Assembly: GCA_947396885.1 (NCBI GenBank)
Contig: OX377204.1
Span: 19,351,706-19,415,705, forward strand
Direction of reading: 5' to 3'
Origin: Heligmosomoides polygyrus polygyrus
Taxonomy: Eukaryota > Nematoda > Chromadorea > Rhabditida > Heligmosomidae
DNA: 64,000 bases
Position 1 is the stretch's first letter; every line of letters starts with the position of its first letter. Of this stretch, positions 43,690-54,744 are shown in pieces. The notes below the pieces were generated by a model. That model saw only the letters and a program-made list of their open reading frames with translations, had not been told where the DNA came from and ran no database searches. Position numbers and translations under genes: made by a program.

Positions 43690-44712
43690 CATTTTGGGAT
43701 GCGCCACGCATCCTAATTAAATTGGTTGTCGCGGAGGAGGCAATTTGAATACGTATTAGGTCTACAGAGCTCAATGTGGCAGGTATAAAGATTGGATTGG
43801 ACATGAATATGTCCAAAACGCAATTTATGGTAAACCAGTGGTATGACACGGGACTCGAAAGGTTAAATGGAGTCGCTCTACAACATGTCGACTCCTACGT
43901 CTATCTGGGAAGAGAGCTGAACACGGATAACGACCTCGCTCCTGACATCGCTCGCAGGAGACGCGCAGCATGGGCAGCCTTCAGTTCGATTCGCGAAGTC
44001 ACCGATCAGGTCAAAAATCCTGGCCTCAGGGCCTCGATATTCAACGCCTCTGTACTGCCTGCGATGTGTTACGCGACGGAAACCTGGCCCGACAACAAGA
44101 CAATCGCCAGACCGATGCAAACTACGCATCGTGCACTGGAGAGATGTCTTCTAAGGACAAGCCTTCTTCAGCAATGGCGAGAAGACCTACGAAGCTCAGA
44201 GCTACGGGAGAATTCGCAATTAGCAGACCCGCTGCAGTACATGAAGAAGTCCAAATGTCGCTGAGAAGGACACCTGCTTCGACGAAGGGACGATAGATGG
44301 AGTCTCCGTGTCACAGAATGGCTCCTGAGAGACCATAAGAGACCACTGGGACGACCGCCAACGCGATGGGCAGACACATTCTCAAGATCTTTCAGAGAGC
44401 GGAGTCTGCCTCACTGGATACAACTAGCCAGAGATCGAGCGGTCTGGAAGAGTTGTGGTCCCCGCTGAGAAGATCTCCAGCCGACAAAAGGTCCATCAAG
44501 GTATCAAAGTAAAGTAAGCATTAGGTCTACACGAGGAGATGGCCAGTCGATGAACAAGTCAATATTTTATCTTTCTAAACAAATATCACACTAATGCACC
44601 AGCCCAAAATGGATAGAAGGTTTGTTTGGTTTAGGCTGGAAACCCCAACCAAGATATTGGAATCAGGTGCGCGCCAAAGTCAGCTCTCCCTCCAACTGCG
44701 CTACCATGCGTC
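43690..44712 (-). mobile_element. tRNA-derived SINE interrupted by an RTE element
   Basis: 43690-43766 (TTTTGGGATGCGCCACGCAT to ATTAGGTCTACA) and 44520-44712 (ATTAGGTCTACA to CTCCAACTGCGCTACCATGC) are the two halves of one copy; the RTE between them duplicated 12 bp of the SINE. Confidence 0.8.
43767..44519 (+). mobile_element. 5'-truncated RTE LINE inserted in a SINE, with 12-bp target duplication
   Basis: The repeat ATTAGGTCTACA occurs at 43755-43766 and 44520-44531, exactly flanking the insert and splitting one SINE copy. The first frame (43776-44264) encodes 'MNMSKTQFMVNQWYD', 'YVYLGRELNTDNDLAPDIAR' and 'MCYATETWP', the RTE region after the palm. Later frames give the thumb and C-terminus ('PPTRWADTFSRSF'). 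It ends in AAAGTAAAGTAAG, the short simple-repeat tail usual for RTE. At least one frameshift makes it inactive. Confidence 0.85.
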
Positions 44713-44802
44713 TCAAACAATAACTGACTCAACATTTTAATACTTAAATTACAACGATATTTAAATAATATAATTTTATAATAAATATAAAGAACAACAA
44801 TG

Positions 44803-45066
44803 GGCGCGTGTAGCGCAGTCGGAGGCGCGACTGTCGCGTGCACCCGATACCAGGTTCCTGGTTCGGATTTCCCGCCCAGGCCAACCAAGCCTTCCATCCC
44901 TCCGAGGTCGGTGAATTGGTACCAGACGTGTCTGGGAAGGATAGAGCGCTGACTTGTTCATCGGCTGGCCACCGCAAGTCATTGTATGGCCAAATACGCA
45001 TTCATGTCGCCTCCACGAGATTCCAGAAGGGATTGAGTAACGCCGTCCTTTATCCTTATCCTTATA
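44803..45066 (+). mobile_element. tRNA-derived SINE, best copy
   Basis: TAGCGCAGTCGG at 44811-44822 fits the RNA polymerase III box A, and GGTTCGGATTTCC at 44860-44872 fits box B, 49 bp apart, as in a tRNA. The body continues with GGCCAACCAAGCCTTCCATC and GGCCAAATACGCATTC, and ends GCCGTCCTTTATCCTTATCC, a short (TTTATCC)n tail. About 260 bp. It would depend on a LINE for movement. Confidence 0.85.
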
Positions 45067-45185
45067 AAGAACAAAAAAGAATGAGACACAAAGATGCGTC
45101 CACGCATTACATTTAGAGGGTGTCGCGCACGCACAAAAATATTTATTACCTATATCTATTTATGGTTACCTTATCTCCTAATTTA

Positions 45186-45335
45186 AGGGAAGCGTGATAG
45201 TGCAGTGGGAGGAGGCGTCTGCTTTCGCGAGCGCCCTGAATCGACGTTCTTGGTTCGCTTCCGTCGAGGCTAACGAAGCACGACTGCCTAAGATACGCAT
45301 TCAAATGGACATTGCGGTCCCGTAGAAGTGGAATG
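45186..45335 (+). mobile_element. tRNA-derived SINE, internally deleted
   Basis: TAGTGCAGTGGGAGGAGGCG and GGTTCGCTTCC are followed directly by GATACGCATTCAAATGG; the middle of the body is missing. Confidence 0.6.
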
Positions 45336-45337
45336 TA

Positions 45338-45600
45338 GGCGCGTAACGCAGTCGGAGCATGTGTCCGCTGTCGCGTGCACACGATACCAGGTCCTTGGTT
45401 CGGATTTCCCGCCCAGGACAACTAAGCCTTCCATCCCCCCAAGGTCGGTGAATTGATACCAAACTTTTCCGGGAAGGATAAAGCGCTGACTTGCTCATCG
45501 GCTGGCTACCGCAAGTCATTGTATGGCCAAATACGCATTCATGTCGCCTCCACGACATCCCGTAGAAGTAGAATGCGCTGGCGCATCCCAGAAGGGAGCT
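45338..45600 (+). mobile_element. tRNA-derived SINE, near-complete
   Basis: Box-A-like TAACGCAGTCGG and box-B-like GGTTCGGATTTCC, then the same body to AATGCGCTGGCGCATCCCAG. It lacks the TTTATCC tail; a MITE starts at 45610. Confidence 0.8.
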
Positions 45601-45609
45601 GTATTCATC

Positions 45610-45805
45610 AACGACTTACGTAACTTGAACCGAGGATCGTAACCGAGAGGCTTAGATAACGCGGCTTATCGCCCATCATATCGCTTGATAAGAGGCGTCA
45701 ACGCGGCTTATCGCCCACCATATCGCTTGAAAAGCCGTGTTATCTGAGCTTTTCGCTTACAATTCTCCGTTAAAGTCACGTATGTCATTGATGAATCCGG
45801 CCCAG
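45610..45805. mobile_element. Small MITE, GATTCATCAACGA family, with internal duplication
   Basis: TATTCATCAACGACTTACGT and, inverted, ACGTATGTCATTGATGAATC bound a palindrome in which ACGCGGCTTATCGCCCA.CA is present twice in direct order (near 45660 and 45707). Confidence 0.65.
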
Positions 45806-45849
45806 GGACTGAGTAATGCACCCCGTTATCCTTCATCCTTCAGAAATGG

Positions 45850-46085
45850 AATATACAGTGCATCCCAACCATGGATCGATTAGCAGAATTTCGTCTTCGA
45901 TTATGATCCAAGGATGGCTTGTGGTGGCCAACTTATGTACAGGTCAGTGTTTTGTCATTCACAGACATGTCTGCTAGCAATCATCCGCCAACTCCCGAGG
46001 AATAGGAAGGATTGTTTGACCTGGGCGTGACCCGAAAAACGAGCTTTGAATAGGAGTGCACGCCTCTTCCGACTGCACTACCATC
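45850..46085 (-). mobile_element. tRNA-derived SINE, strongly diverged
   Basis: GGCTTGTGGTGGCCAACTT, TCATTCACAGACATGTCTG and GCCTCTTCCGACTGCACTAC keep the order of the family body and box A on the minus strand. Confidence 0.5.
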
Positions 46086-46369
46086 GCTTTCATTGCTCCA
46101 AAAGGTCATTCCAAAGCAAACACAAACAAGATATGTATTAAGAACTACCAAAGCTTTTGTAGGCATACTGTCAATAAAGTAAGCGTCACAGTATTCCACA
46201 TAACCGCGCAATTTCATAGCGCAACGCTCCCGAAACTCATCGCTTCCAAACAACGCACCACTAGAAGATGCCTGTTGGCTAAAGGAGATAAGTTGATGAT
46301 ATAGTGAATTTCAGCAGTCCCTTCAAAGGATCTCAAATTGATCGGATGCAAAAAGGGGACGATCGATAG

Positions 46370-46620
46370 CGGTGTCCAGCCGACGGATCGCGGGATCTGG
46401 AGGAGGAGCGAACTGGCGCCGTCCTGAGGGCAGCGTAAACGCGGCTGTTTCACGCCGTGGCAGCGGCGGCGGCGGCAGCTTCACCACCAAATTTTCATCA
46501 GACAGACGGACGGATAAACGGACGACGGACGGACGCAGCGGTTCTTCTCGCCGCGGTAATCCGTCCGTTGATTACAACGACAAGGAAGAGGGCTGTGGTT
46601 CGGCACTCCGATGGCACTTG
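46370..46620. promoter_or_regulatory. GC-rich island with GACGGACG repeats
   Basis: CGGCGGCGGCGGCAGC and ACGGACGACGGACGGACGC stand out from the A/T-rich flanks. Open frames on the plus strand (46372-46690) are Arg/Gly-rich and unrecognised. Promoter or UTR is a guess. Confidence 0.2.
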
Positions 46621-47444
46621 CGCTAAGATTTCGGTGCTTCTCGTTGCTAGAACCAAATCATTTGCGACTAGTCAGTCAGCCATTATTTAACACTTTTGAT
46701 TGTCAATCTTCTGATATACTTCCAGATGAAACCAAAGCATTCTCAACCGACGCCATGCATCGTGCATTCATCTCTAGCCGCTTTAAAATTATTGCAGCCT
46801 GACTGACTGCTGACAGGGGCTTCACCCCAGAAAACTTTGGCAATAAATCAGCATTTACCAGATTTCTTTAACTGCTACGATGCTTATCCAAAGGTGTGGA
46901 TATGCGAATCATTCTCATTGATATCGATTACGCGGCAGATTTTGTTTAACTGCTGATTGTGAGGATCTTGTCGATATATTACGAAGGTTCGCTTCATTCC
47001 CATATTGAACGTTTACCCGTAAGAAGCATTCGTAATATCAACGATATTGATGAATTGTTGCATATCATCTTAGCTCCAGAAAAAAAAAACAGACATAACC
47101 TGAGATAAATCCGGTAGCTTTTTTTGGTGCACCACTGACGACATCAAGAAGCGGTAGGCTCACACTATATCCTTGTGACAAAATCCCAGATCAGGACAAA
47201 TTTCTTTACATATAGAAACCTTTGCGACAACAGGTTCTTTCAACAAGTTACTTAGTGAAGAGGAAGATATCTTAGGACTCTCTCTTTAAGCTTTTCAAAA
47301 TCTTATTATTCGCAAAATGTTTGGTTAAATTTGATGGATGCTACTCTATTCAGACTTGCTTTTCAATCAGTTACAGTTGCTTTTTTTACTCCATCATAGC
47401 TAAGTAAATTCTCTTTTCTTCTCTCCGCCTCCTCATACTGGTTT

Positions 47445-48365
47445 TTATGAGTGTTACTGTTTGTCTCACCGTTGCTCTTCAACATCGCACTCGACTACGT
47501 ACTGAGAAGAACGACAGCCGATGTACAAGGGGGTATCCCTTGGACTAGCGGTCGCCTTATGGACCTGGACTTTGCCGACGACATTGCCATATTCGCTGAG
47601 GACAACGATACTCTTCAAAGAAGCACGGAATGCCTTAGCCAGGAAGCCGCAAAATCGGCCTCCGAATTAGACCCGAAAAGTCAAAGGTCATGCACGCAGG
47701 AAATATGACCTCGGGAGACGGCATCTACGTAGGACCGGATCGCTTGGAAGTAGTGGATAACTTCACCTACTTGGGAAGCATGATCACCAGTAATGGAGAT
47801 GCTGAAGCTGACGTTCGATGCAGGATTACGAAGGCAACGGCAGGGTTCCGGAGGCTTAAGCCACTGTGGACGTCGTCTTCAATTTCAAGTAGCGTCAAGC
47901 TGCGTTTGTATTCTTCGATAGTCGTCCCCACTGCAGTGTACGCTAGCGAAACATGGAAGATGTCAGCTAGCATCATCAGACGGATCAACGCGTTCCACTG
48001 CAAATGTCTGCGACAAATAATGAGGATACGCTATACAGACCGCTTGACGAACGAAGAAGTACTAGAACGCTGCCGCTCGAGCAACCTCTACGAAATCGTG
48101 GTGCAACGCCGACTCCGCCTGGCCGGACACATTCTTCGTATGCCGGCGCATCGCCTACCAAGATCAACCATGCAATGGACATCGCCAGGAAAACGAACCG
48201 GAGGCCGCCCAAAAAACACGTGGCATCGCACGTTTTTGAATGACTTGGAAGTTATGAATATTTCTAGGCAGGAGTGTGAAGAAATAGCCCAAGACAGGCA
48301 GCAGTGGAAAGAGTTCGTCGCCCTATGCGCTCAACAGCACGGGAGGAACTAAGTACTAAGTAAGT
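47445..48365 (+). pseudogene. LINE reverse transcriptase, C-terminal part (second lineage)
   Basis: Two overlapping frames: 47451-47708 with 'VSPLLFNIALDYVLRR' and the catalytic 'LDFADDIAIFA', and 47690-48352 with 'VVDNFTYLGSMITSNGDAEA', 'AVYASETWKM', 'LRLAGHILRMP' and 'GRPKNTWHRTF'. This is the palm, thumb and C-terminal end of a non-LTR element, RTE-related or another LINE clade, distinct from the copies at 11.2 and 43.8 kb. One frameshift near 47690 separates the frames. The 3' end has short repeats (ACTAAGTACTAAGTAAGTA). The second frame has no internal stop over 220 codons, so it is fairly young. Confidence 0.8.
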
Positions 48366-48739
48366 ACTCTTTGTCTGATGTTCATCTCTGACATGTCCTT
48401 TTTCGATCGATTATCAAGTGTTTTTTGTTACACGTCAATAAATAAGTAAATAAATAGATTAAATAAAGCGTAGAGCATTATTCTACGTTTAGGGTCTCCA
48501 AAGATGTGAAAACATTCGCTCATACTCCGCCAAGAGGATATTTGGTGAGCTGATCACGACCTGAGATCCACTCCTCAAATTTCAACCAGCTACGGTAGAT
48601 AAGACAAGCTTTGGTGAAAGTGTCAGGATCTACGACTTCATCAAGCATAGCCTTCCGGTTTATTTGAAGCGTTAGTATAAGGTATGAGATCCGTTTAAGT
48701 GTTACGGAGGAGACTGATAGACTTCGCCGGGTAAATATA

Positions 48740-48990
48740 CGATTTTCACGTCAAACTGGACAATTTTCGCATAAAATTGGATACTTCTAACGTCAAATTG
48801 GACACTGACATCCGAGTGAACGTCTTCGTCGCGTAGAATCGAAATGAGGTTCCTACACGTTAAACTACAAACTTCTCAAAATAGGTAGAATAATTTTTTT
48901 CCGTCAAGGAGAATTTGCTGCGACTTCTTTGAATTTCCTAGTTCAGCTGCCTGAATTTCTTGAGTGTAAAAATTTATATTAAAGAATAAC
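48740..48990. repeat. AATTGGACAC-family repeat, fragment
   Basis: Three sub-repeats in a row: TTTTCACGTCAAACTGGACA, CATAAAATTGGATACTTCTA and ACGTCAAATTGGACACTG. Confidence 0.5.
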
Positions 48991-49124
48991 AATGTTTTTA
49001 TCAGCAGTAGGAATTCAAAACAGAAGCAGTTTGAAATCAAATACCAGTGGTCGTAGTGATGTGTTGCTTACACGGCTGATGGTTACATTTCACCCATTTT
49101 ATGATGATTCTTAAATAAAGGATA

Positions 49125-49408
49125 GAGGACAGTTCTACTCAATCCCTTTTGGGATGCGCCACTCATCTTACTTCCAATGAATCTCGTGGAGGCGGATGGA
49201 TTGCGCATTTAAACATACAATACTTGCACAGGCTAGCCGATGAACAAGTCATCGTTTTATCCTTTCCAGACAAGTCTGATAGCGATTCACCGACACCGGA
49301 GGGATGAAAGGCTTGGTTGGCACAGGCGAAAACTCGAACCAGGAACCTGGTATCGGGTGCATGCGACAGTCGACACCTTCTCCGACTGCGCTACACGCGC
49401 CAATATTT
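49125..49408 (-). mobile_element. tRNA-derived SINE, near-complete
   Basis: Minus strand: TGTAGCGCAGTCGGAGAAGG, GGTTCCTGGTTCGAGTTTTC; left end with TAAAGGATAGAGGACAG tail complement and GGGATGCGCCACTCATC. Confidence 0.8.
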
Positions 49409-49689
49409 ATTGGTGTATTGTAGTGCATTGTATTTGTGGTTTCTCAAACATTTTCTTACAATCTTTATGCTAGACAGTTGTCTATGCGCAGTAGAATAAC
49501 CGATTTTGATTTCAGATATAGATGCGGTTTACTGTTCCAGCGAACTTTGAAACTTTCTATGCCTTGAATAAACAAACAAAATAAAAAATGAATAGCAAAA
49601 TTCGGCATTGTTTTTGAGGTGACCCACTAACAAGAAAAGTCAACAAGGGTAAAGGAGGTGTACAAAATACACGTAAAAATTAACAGAAT

Positions 49690-50045
49690 TCGATGAACAG
49701 CTGGAAGCCGGCACTAAATGCGCCGCAGCACGTACAGGCCCACACGCGACAGCTATTGGCCCCGTGTCTGTTTGCCAAGCAGAACGACGTCAAGAGGAGG
49801 CAAATCCGCTGCGCGGCCCGCTCCCCGCGATTTCCAGACGTTGCTGTGACTGCTGGCTGCTCCACTGGTGCCCTCGCGCACTGTCAACCGAGCAGAGCTG
49901 TGTGTCTGTCTGTGTGTGTTTGCCAACTTTCGTTGCTCTCCGCAGCTCCGGAGGGCGACTTCGAGATTTTCTCAGAGTCGCGTTGAGTTCGTTGAGAGTA
50001 GCAGGAGTGCAAGCGCCCCTTGGGCCGTCGGGACCACCCAAAATT
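49690..50045. promoter_or_regulatory. GC-rich island, possible promoter or 5' UTR
   Basis: CpG-rich sequence with TGTGTGTCTGTCTGTGTG and GCCGTCGGGACC. Several open frames on both strands overlap and none shows a domain. A G12 run follows at about 50210. Confidence 0.2.
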
Positions 50046-50689
50046 TGGAAAACTGGAATGTCTAGGAAGGAATGTGGGCAGAGGTATCAATGGCATGATA
50101 AAAGCGCTCGCTTAAAAAAGGAGAGAACTTGCTTGAATCTCCTATGGTCGGCGAATGCAAGAAGACGAAGAGCATGAGGGCAGAGGGATGCAGGAATCCA
50201 TCCTAGTCGGGGGGGGGGGGGGCTTCGCTAAAACTGTAACGCAAACACAATCGCGGAGGATTATCCAAGGAAAGAGCCTTCATAGAAAAGTCCTCTTCTC
50301 AGCCCGCTGTTGTGTGTTTAGTGTCCACAAAGTAGTATATTTTCAATTTTTTCCTATTCTACCCTACTTGGCAAAAGGGCTGGGTGAATTGTCCACTCCG
50401 CACTAGCAAAGATTCGCAGGCAGAAGTCAGGTGAAAGCAGATGAATGACGGAGAAGGCAGAAAAAGGAAGGAGATTAGAATAGGCATCCATACCATGTAG
50501 TACGTGGAGGAATAGCGTGTCCTCATCGTCCATTCAATCCCTTGAATTTGTCATAGAGCTTCTGATGCAGTTTGAGTATGCCTACTCAGAAAAGAAGGTA
50601 GTGCCGCACTGAACGGCAGACGGAGACGTCGCGGTAGGGTTGCCCTCCGGAGTAGGACAGATCCATAAACAAAATAAGAAGAAAGTGAC

Positions 50690-52130
50690 AAAGGAAGTAG
50701 GAGGAGGGCCGCAAAAACAATAGGTGGAAAAGCTATAAGAGCATTCACGAAAGAATTAGAAAAAACAAGAAACAAGAACGCCGCGGCATGACCAGAAGAA
50801 GGCAGGAAGGGTCAAAGGAAAAGGAGCAAGAACAGGAAGAGGAATGCAAAAAAACTGGCGCGGATAGAAAGAGGCAGGAAAAGGAATGGTAGAAAAAAGT
50901 GAAAGACGGAAATGGTGTAACAATCAAATGGAAGAAGGCAGAAGAAATATGTGAAGAAAAGGAGGGTAAAAAAGGAAGCAGAAGAAAAAGATAGAAAAAG
51001 GTAAACTTGGAAAATTAAGCAGAAGAATATTGAAGAAAGAGATGAATGACAAAAAGAGATAAAAAGGAAAAGTTAAGAAAAGGGAACATGAAGAGGAAGA
51101 CCAGGGGTAGGTAAAGGAAAGAACAGGAGACAAATATTATATATGTAGAGCAGGGTAAAAAACGCAAGAAGAAGAAGAAAGTGCAAGAACAAAAAACAGC
51201 GAAACGAAGAATAAAGTGGAAGAATTAATTAGAGGAAGGTTGAAGAAGGAACGCAGGAAAAGCTTGGAGAGGGAAACCTCAGAAGTGACTAGAAGGATTT
51301 CGAGGAGGAGGAAGACAGAAGAAAGAAAAGTGTACAAGGATCAAGAGGAGGAGAAGGTGAAAAGAGTAGAATAAGATCCAAGGACGCAAGTTAGTGTAGA
51401 AGACGAGAGAAGGTATGTGAAAACAAAAGAACAAGGAAGAAGTGCGGAAAGAAAGGAACAGTGAAGCAAGGGAGAAGATGAAAGAACTAACAATAGAAGC
51501 CCATGAACTTCCCCGAAAGATTCTCAACGGGACCTATATGGTGTTGCAGAGCATGAGACGTGGAGCACAGCAGCGTTTTCCGGTTTTGCTACGGGCCACA
51601 GGATAGTCCAAAGATGGCAAAAACGGTATCGCCTCAGTGCGAGCTGATAAGGCAAAAATGCCGCCTGAAACGGCCTTGGCATGCTTAGCATGCCAAGGCC
51701 GTTTAAGACATTAACCTAAAAAGGTTGGGAGCTTCAACTATAGTAAAATCATTGCAATTTGATAATTTCCAAGGTCTCCTATCAAGGCTGCAGGATGCGT
51801 TTAAGTAATTCATTCAAAGAAGGAAAGAAAAAGAAGAAGAAGAAGAAGAAGAGGAAAGGCCAAAGGACACAGACGAGAAAGAAGACGATGAGAGAGAAAG
51901 AAAGGGAAAAAGAAGAGGAACATAGGAAGAGAAGGTGCACAACGTTATGCATCAGCGCCATAAGAACATGGTGATAAGAAAAGAAGACAAAGGGAAGAAA
52001 AGGGATAAAAAGGCACAGATATATAGAAAAAGATAGAAATGTGAGAACACAGAATGAGAGGCAATAATAATGCAGAAAGGAAAGAAATCAAAAAAAGACA
52101 AAGGTGAAGAAACTGAATAAGAAGATAATG
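50690..52130 (+). repeat. Long purine-rich tract
   Basis: From about 50690 to 51500, and again from 51800 to 52130, the plus strand is overwhelmingly A and G (GAAGAAGAAGAAGAGG and similar), interrupted by a normal-composition segment at 51500-51800. It is not a simple microsatellite; period and sequence vary. Minus-strand open frames across it (Phe/Leu/Ser-rich) follow from the bias. Confidence 0.8.
51668..51704. other. Perfect 17-bp inverted repeat with 3-base loop
   Basis: AAACGGCCTTGGCATGC, loop TTA, then the exact complement. It lies in the normal-composition gap of the purine-rich tract. No polymerase III or terminator context is visible. Confidence 0.85.
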
Positions 52131-52229
52131 CTGCAGGCTAGAGGAGAAGGACTCCGTACCCTGCTGTGAATGATCGGTTGCTCTATTCTAAAACTTGGCG
52201 TCACATTCAGGGTGGACGAGAGGGGATGA

Positions 52230-53420
52230 TCATCCTTAAATGTAGCTGATCAAAGGAACTCTTTCAAATTGTACAGTTTGCAATTCAAATTAGACACTCT
52301 GCTAGGTAAGCTTGCCGTTTCAAAATCGAAATGAACATTTTTCAAATAAAAAACCATCCTCCAGATGAAAGTACAAGCTCTCAAAGAGGCTTGGGATATT
52401 TGCTTGTCTAAGGAAGGTTTGGCGTGTCTTTCTTTGAAATTTTTTAGTTCATTTGCTTGAAAAACAAAACATCTTGTTCGAAGTAATACGAAAATTTTAC
52501 TTTTTAAACAAAAATGATGTTTTAGGCGCAATTAGAGGAGGTGCTGGCTATCGTGTGCACAACAAATCAAGGGACTGTCGGTTTGGATTTCTGGCCAACC
52601 AGGTCTTTCATCCATCAGGGGTCGTTGATTTGGTACCAGTATTGCCTAGAAAGGATAAAACACTGAATAGTTCATTGGCTGGCCACCGGAGGGCATTGTA
52701 TAGGCGAAATATGCATTCAAATCGCCTCCGCAATATCTAGTGGAAGTGCAACGCGTGGCGCATTCCAGGATAATAAGCAAATTGGTTAACGCCGTCCTTT
52801 TCTCTTTATGCTTTATCAATAATTGCTTCAACGTGCAGGAAGGCGGAATTTGTTATCGCTAAAAAAGATTCCGGCGGGCACTTATCCAGAACGTCGCAAT
52901 TTTCCATTGATTGATAGCAAAAAATTGGTTTTGCGTGGAGTTGAGCACTTGTTCTCCGTAGAGCAAAAACATTTTTAGAAAACATGTGTATCTTCACTCT
53001 GTTGTTTCGAATAGGCAGCACTTTCAAAACCAATCAAATAAAAATCGGGACCTGGCGCGATTTCTTTTTTAAAACGCTAATGGAATTTCTGCCCCTTCCT
53101 GCACTTCAGGATTAGCGCTAAGGTATAATGTTCCCTCAGAAAGTAGAAATTTTATAAAATTTCAATGTATAACAACTTAAAAAAGGTGAATTTTTCAAAA
53201 ATTTTAAAGAAAGTCATACGAAATTTTCTTCATACAAACACAGATCACTCAATCCCAGTTGGTAAGTTTCTAGTTGACCCTGAAAGACGCTTGTTGTTGT
53301 TTTGATTGTAAAAATGTTAGTTTGATTTAAAAAGCGTCAAGACTGCAAAGAAGTGTCCAGCTTGATCCAAAAAGTGTACAGTTTGGTTTGAAAAAATTAG
53401 GTTCACAAAGCATCCAGTTT
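52230..53420. repeat. AATTGGACAC-family repeat with a nested SINE
   Basis: The left end has CAAATTGTACAGTTTGC and CAAATTAGACACTCTGC; the right end has the inverse order (AGTGTCCAGCTTGATCC, AGTGTACAGTTTGGTTTG). The SINE at 52545-52800 interrupts the body. Confidence 0.5.
52545..52800 (+). mobile_element. tRNA-derived SINE, 5' part diverged
   Basis: GGTTTGGATTTCTGGCC stands for box B; then CCAACCAGGTCTTTCATCC and TAACGCCGTCCTTTTC at the 3' end. Confidence 0.7.
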
Positions 53421-53892
53421 GGTTTGGAAAGTGCCAATTGGGTTTAAAAAATTTCGAATTTTCTGCGAGAATAGCATAATCTAGCGATAAACAATGAACA
53501 CAGTGTAATGTCTTTAAAGACCACAAAAGGCTGCTAAGCGACCGAAATGTATGTAATGCCTTCAGAGCGTTTACATTTGGGCAGCAAGAAGCACTAACGC
53601 CATGAGAACACGCCGCTTAGAAGTGATTCCTAGCAAAAAGTAGCGTCGACTGTGAAGAATCCTTCCTTCTCTAAAACATGCTTGCATAACAGCCGGATGT
53701 GAACGTAGGAACAAAGAGAAAACATGCCGTAGGGCAGTGTCTGAGTTCAAGTTTTTGATGAGCCCAGTTGACGTCGGCACTGGCCGCCTGTTCTCAAACA
53801 GGCTTTAGCCGTTTGATGATAGACGTTTGCGATTTCGTCGGCGAACAATCGAACACCTGCTTAAAGTGTTCAAGCACAGCGCCATCCGCCTC

Positions 53893-54690
53893 GAAAATAC
53901 ACAATTTTCACGTCAAATTGGACACCCTTCTAAACAAGCCTAACGCTTCTAAAGTGAACATCTTACAAATTAAAACGAGCTCATTTCATATTAAACTATA
54001 CTTTTCAAAAAAATAGAATAGTTTTTTCTATTCAGAGAAAATTTTATTACAGCTTTCTTTGAAGGTTCAATTTACCTGCCCAATAAGTGGACACATTGTC
54101 TAAAATGTTATAAAATTCTCAGTTTTTGTGTAAAAATAACGGTTTATAGCTTGTTTTAAGGAGCTAGAAGGCGGCCATTTTTAATAACACAAAAACTGAG
54201 ATTGCGCAGTGCCCTCGTCCAAAACGCTGCAATTTTTATTCGATTGATAGCAAAATTTTCCGTTTGGGGTTTCACACCTGTAAACGATGAAACAAAAACA
54301 ATCGCAAATAACACACAAATTCTCACTTTGATGCTTCACGAATGCAGCATTTACACTATAATTTACTGTAAAGTTACACTTACAATGCAGTAAATGACTT
54401 CTGTCTTGTTGCGCTTTGAAAATTTTGCGTAATATTTTTTTCTCAAAAAGTAAAAGTTTTATAAAACTATTTCACTCATTCGGGCAGTTAAACAAAAAAT
54501 GGCAAAGAGAGATATACCAATTTTCCCTTGAACAACAACCCTTTCTACCACCTTAGAGAGTCTGTGGTTTAACCTGTAAGGAGCCCGTTTTGATTACAAA
54601 GACGTTCACTTCGAGGCATCGTTTCAAAGGCATCAAGTTTGCCTTAAAAAGTGTCCAATTTGACATGAAAGTGGTAGACAAGTTTTTCCA
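53893..54690. repeat. AATTGGACAC-family element, best complete copy
   Basis: TTTTCACGTCAAATTGGACA at the left and its inverse TGTCCAATTTGACATGAAA at the right bound about 780 bp. Each end is a series of degenerate 20-24-bp units (TCAAATTGGACAC.CTTCTAAA). The interior has no transposase. It is a non-autonomous DNA element by structure. Confidence 0.6.
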
Positions 54691-54744
54691 AAAAAGCTTC
54701 AGGATCTCGAAGGCAAAGGATAATCGATAGATCGATAAGTGGCA

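Noticed and set aside
44811..44872. Possible tRNA gene at the SINE heads
   Set aside because: Boxes A and B are present, but acceptor and anticodon stems do not form and the sequence is repeated with a long common body.
50551..51527. Several hydrophobic minus-strand frames that look like membrane proteins
   Set aside because: They follow from the purine-rich plus strand, which makes Phe, Leu and Ser codons on the complement; no conserved motif.
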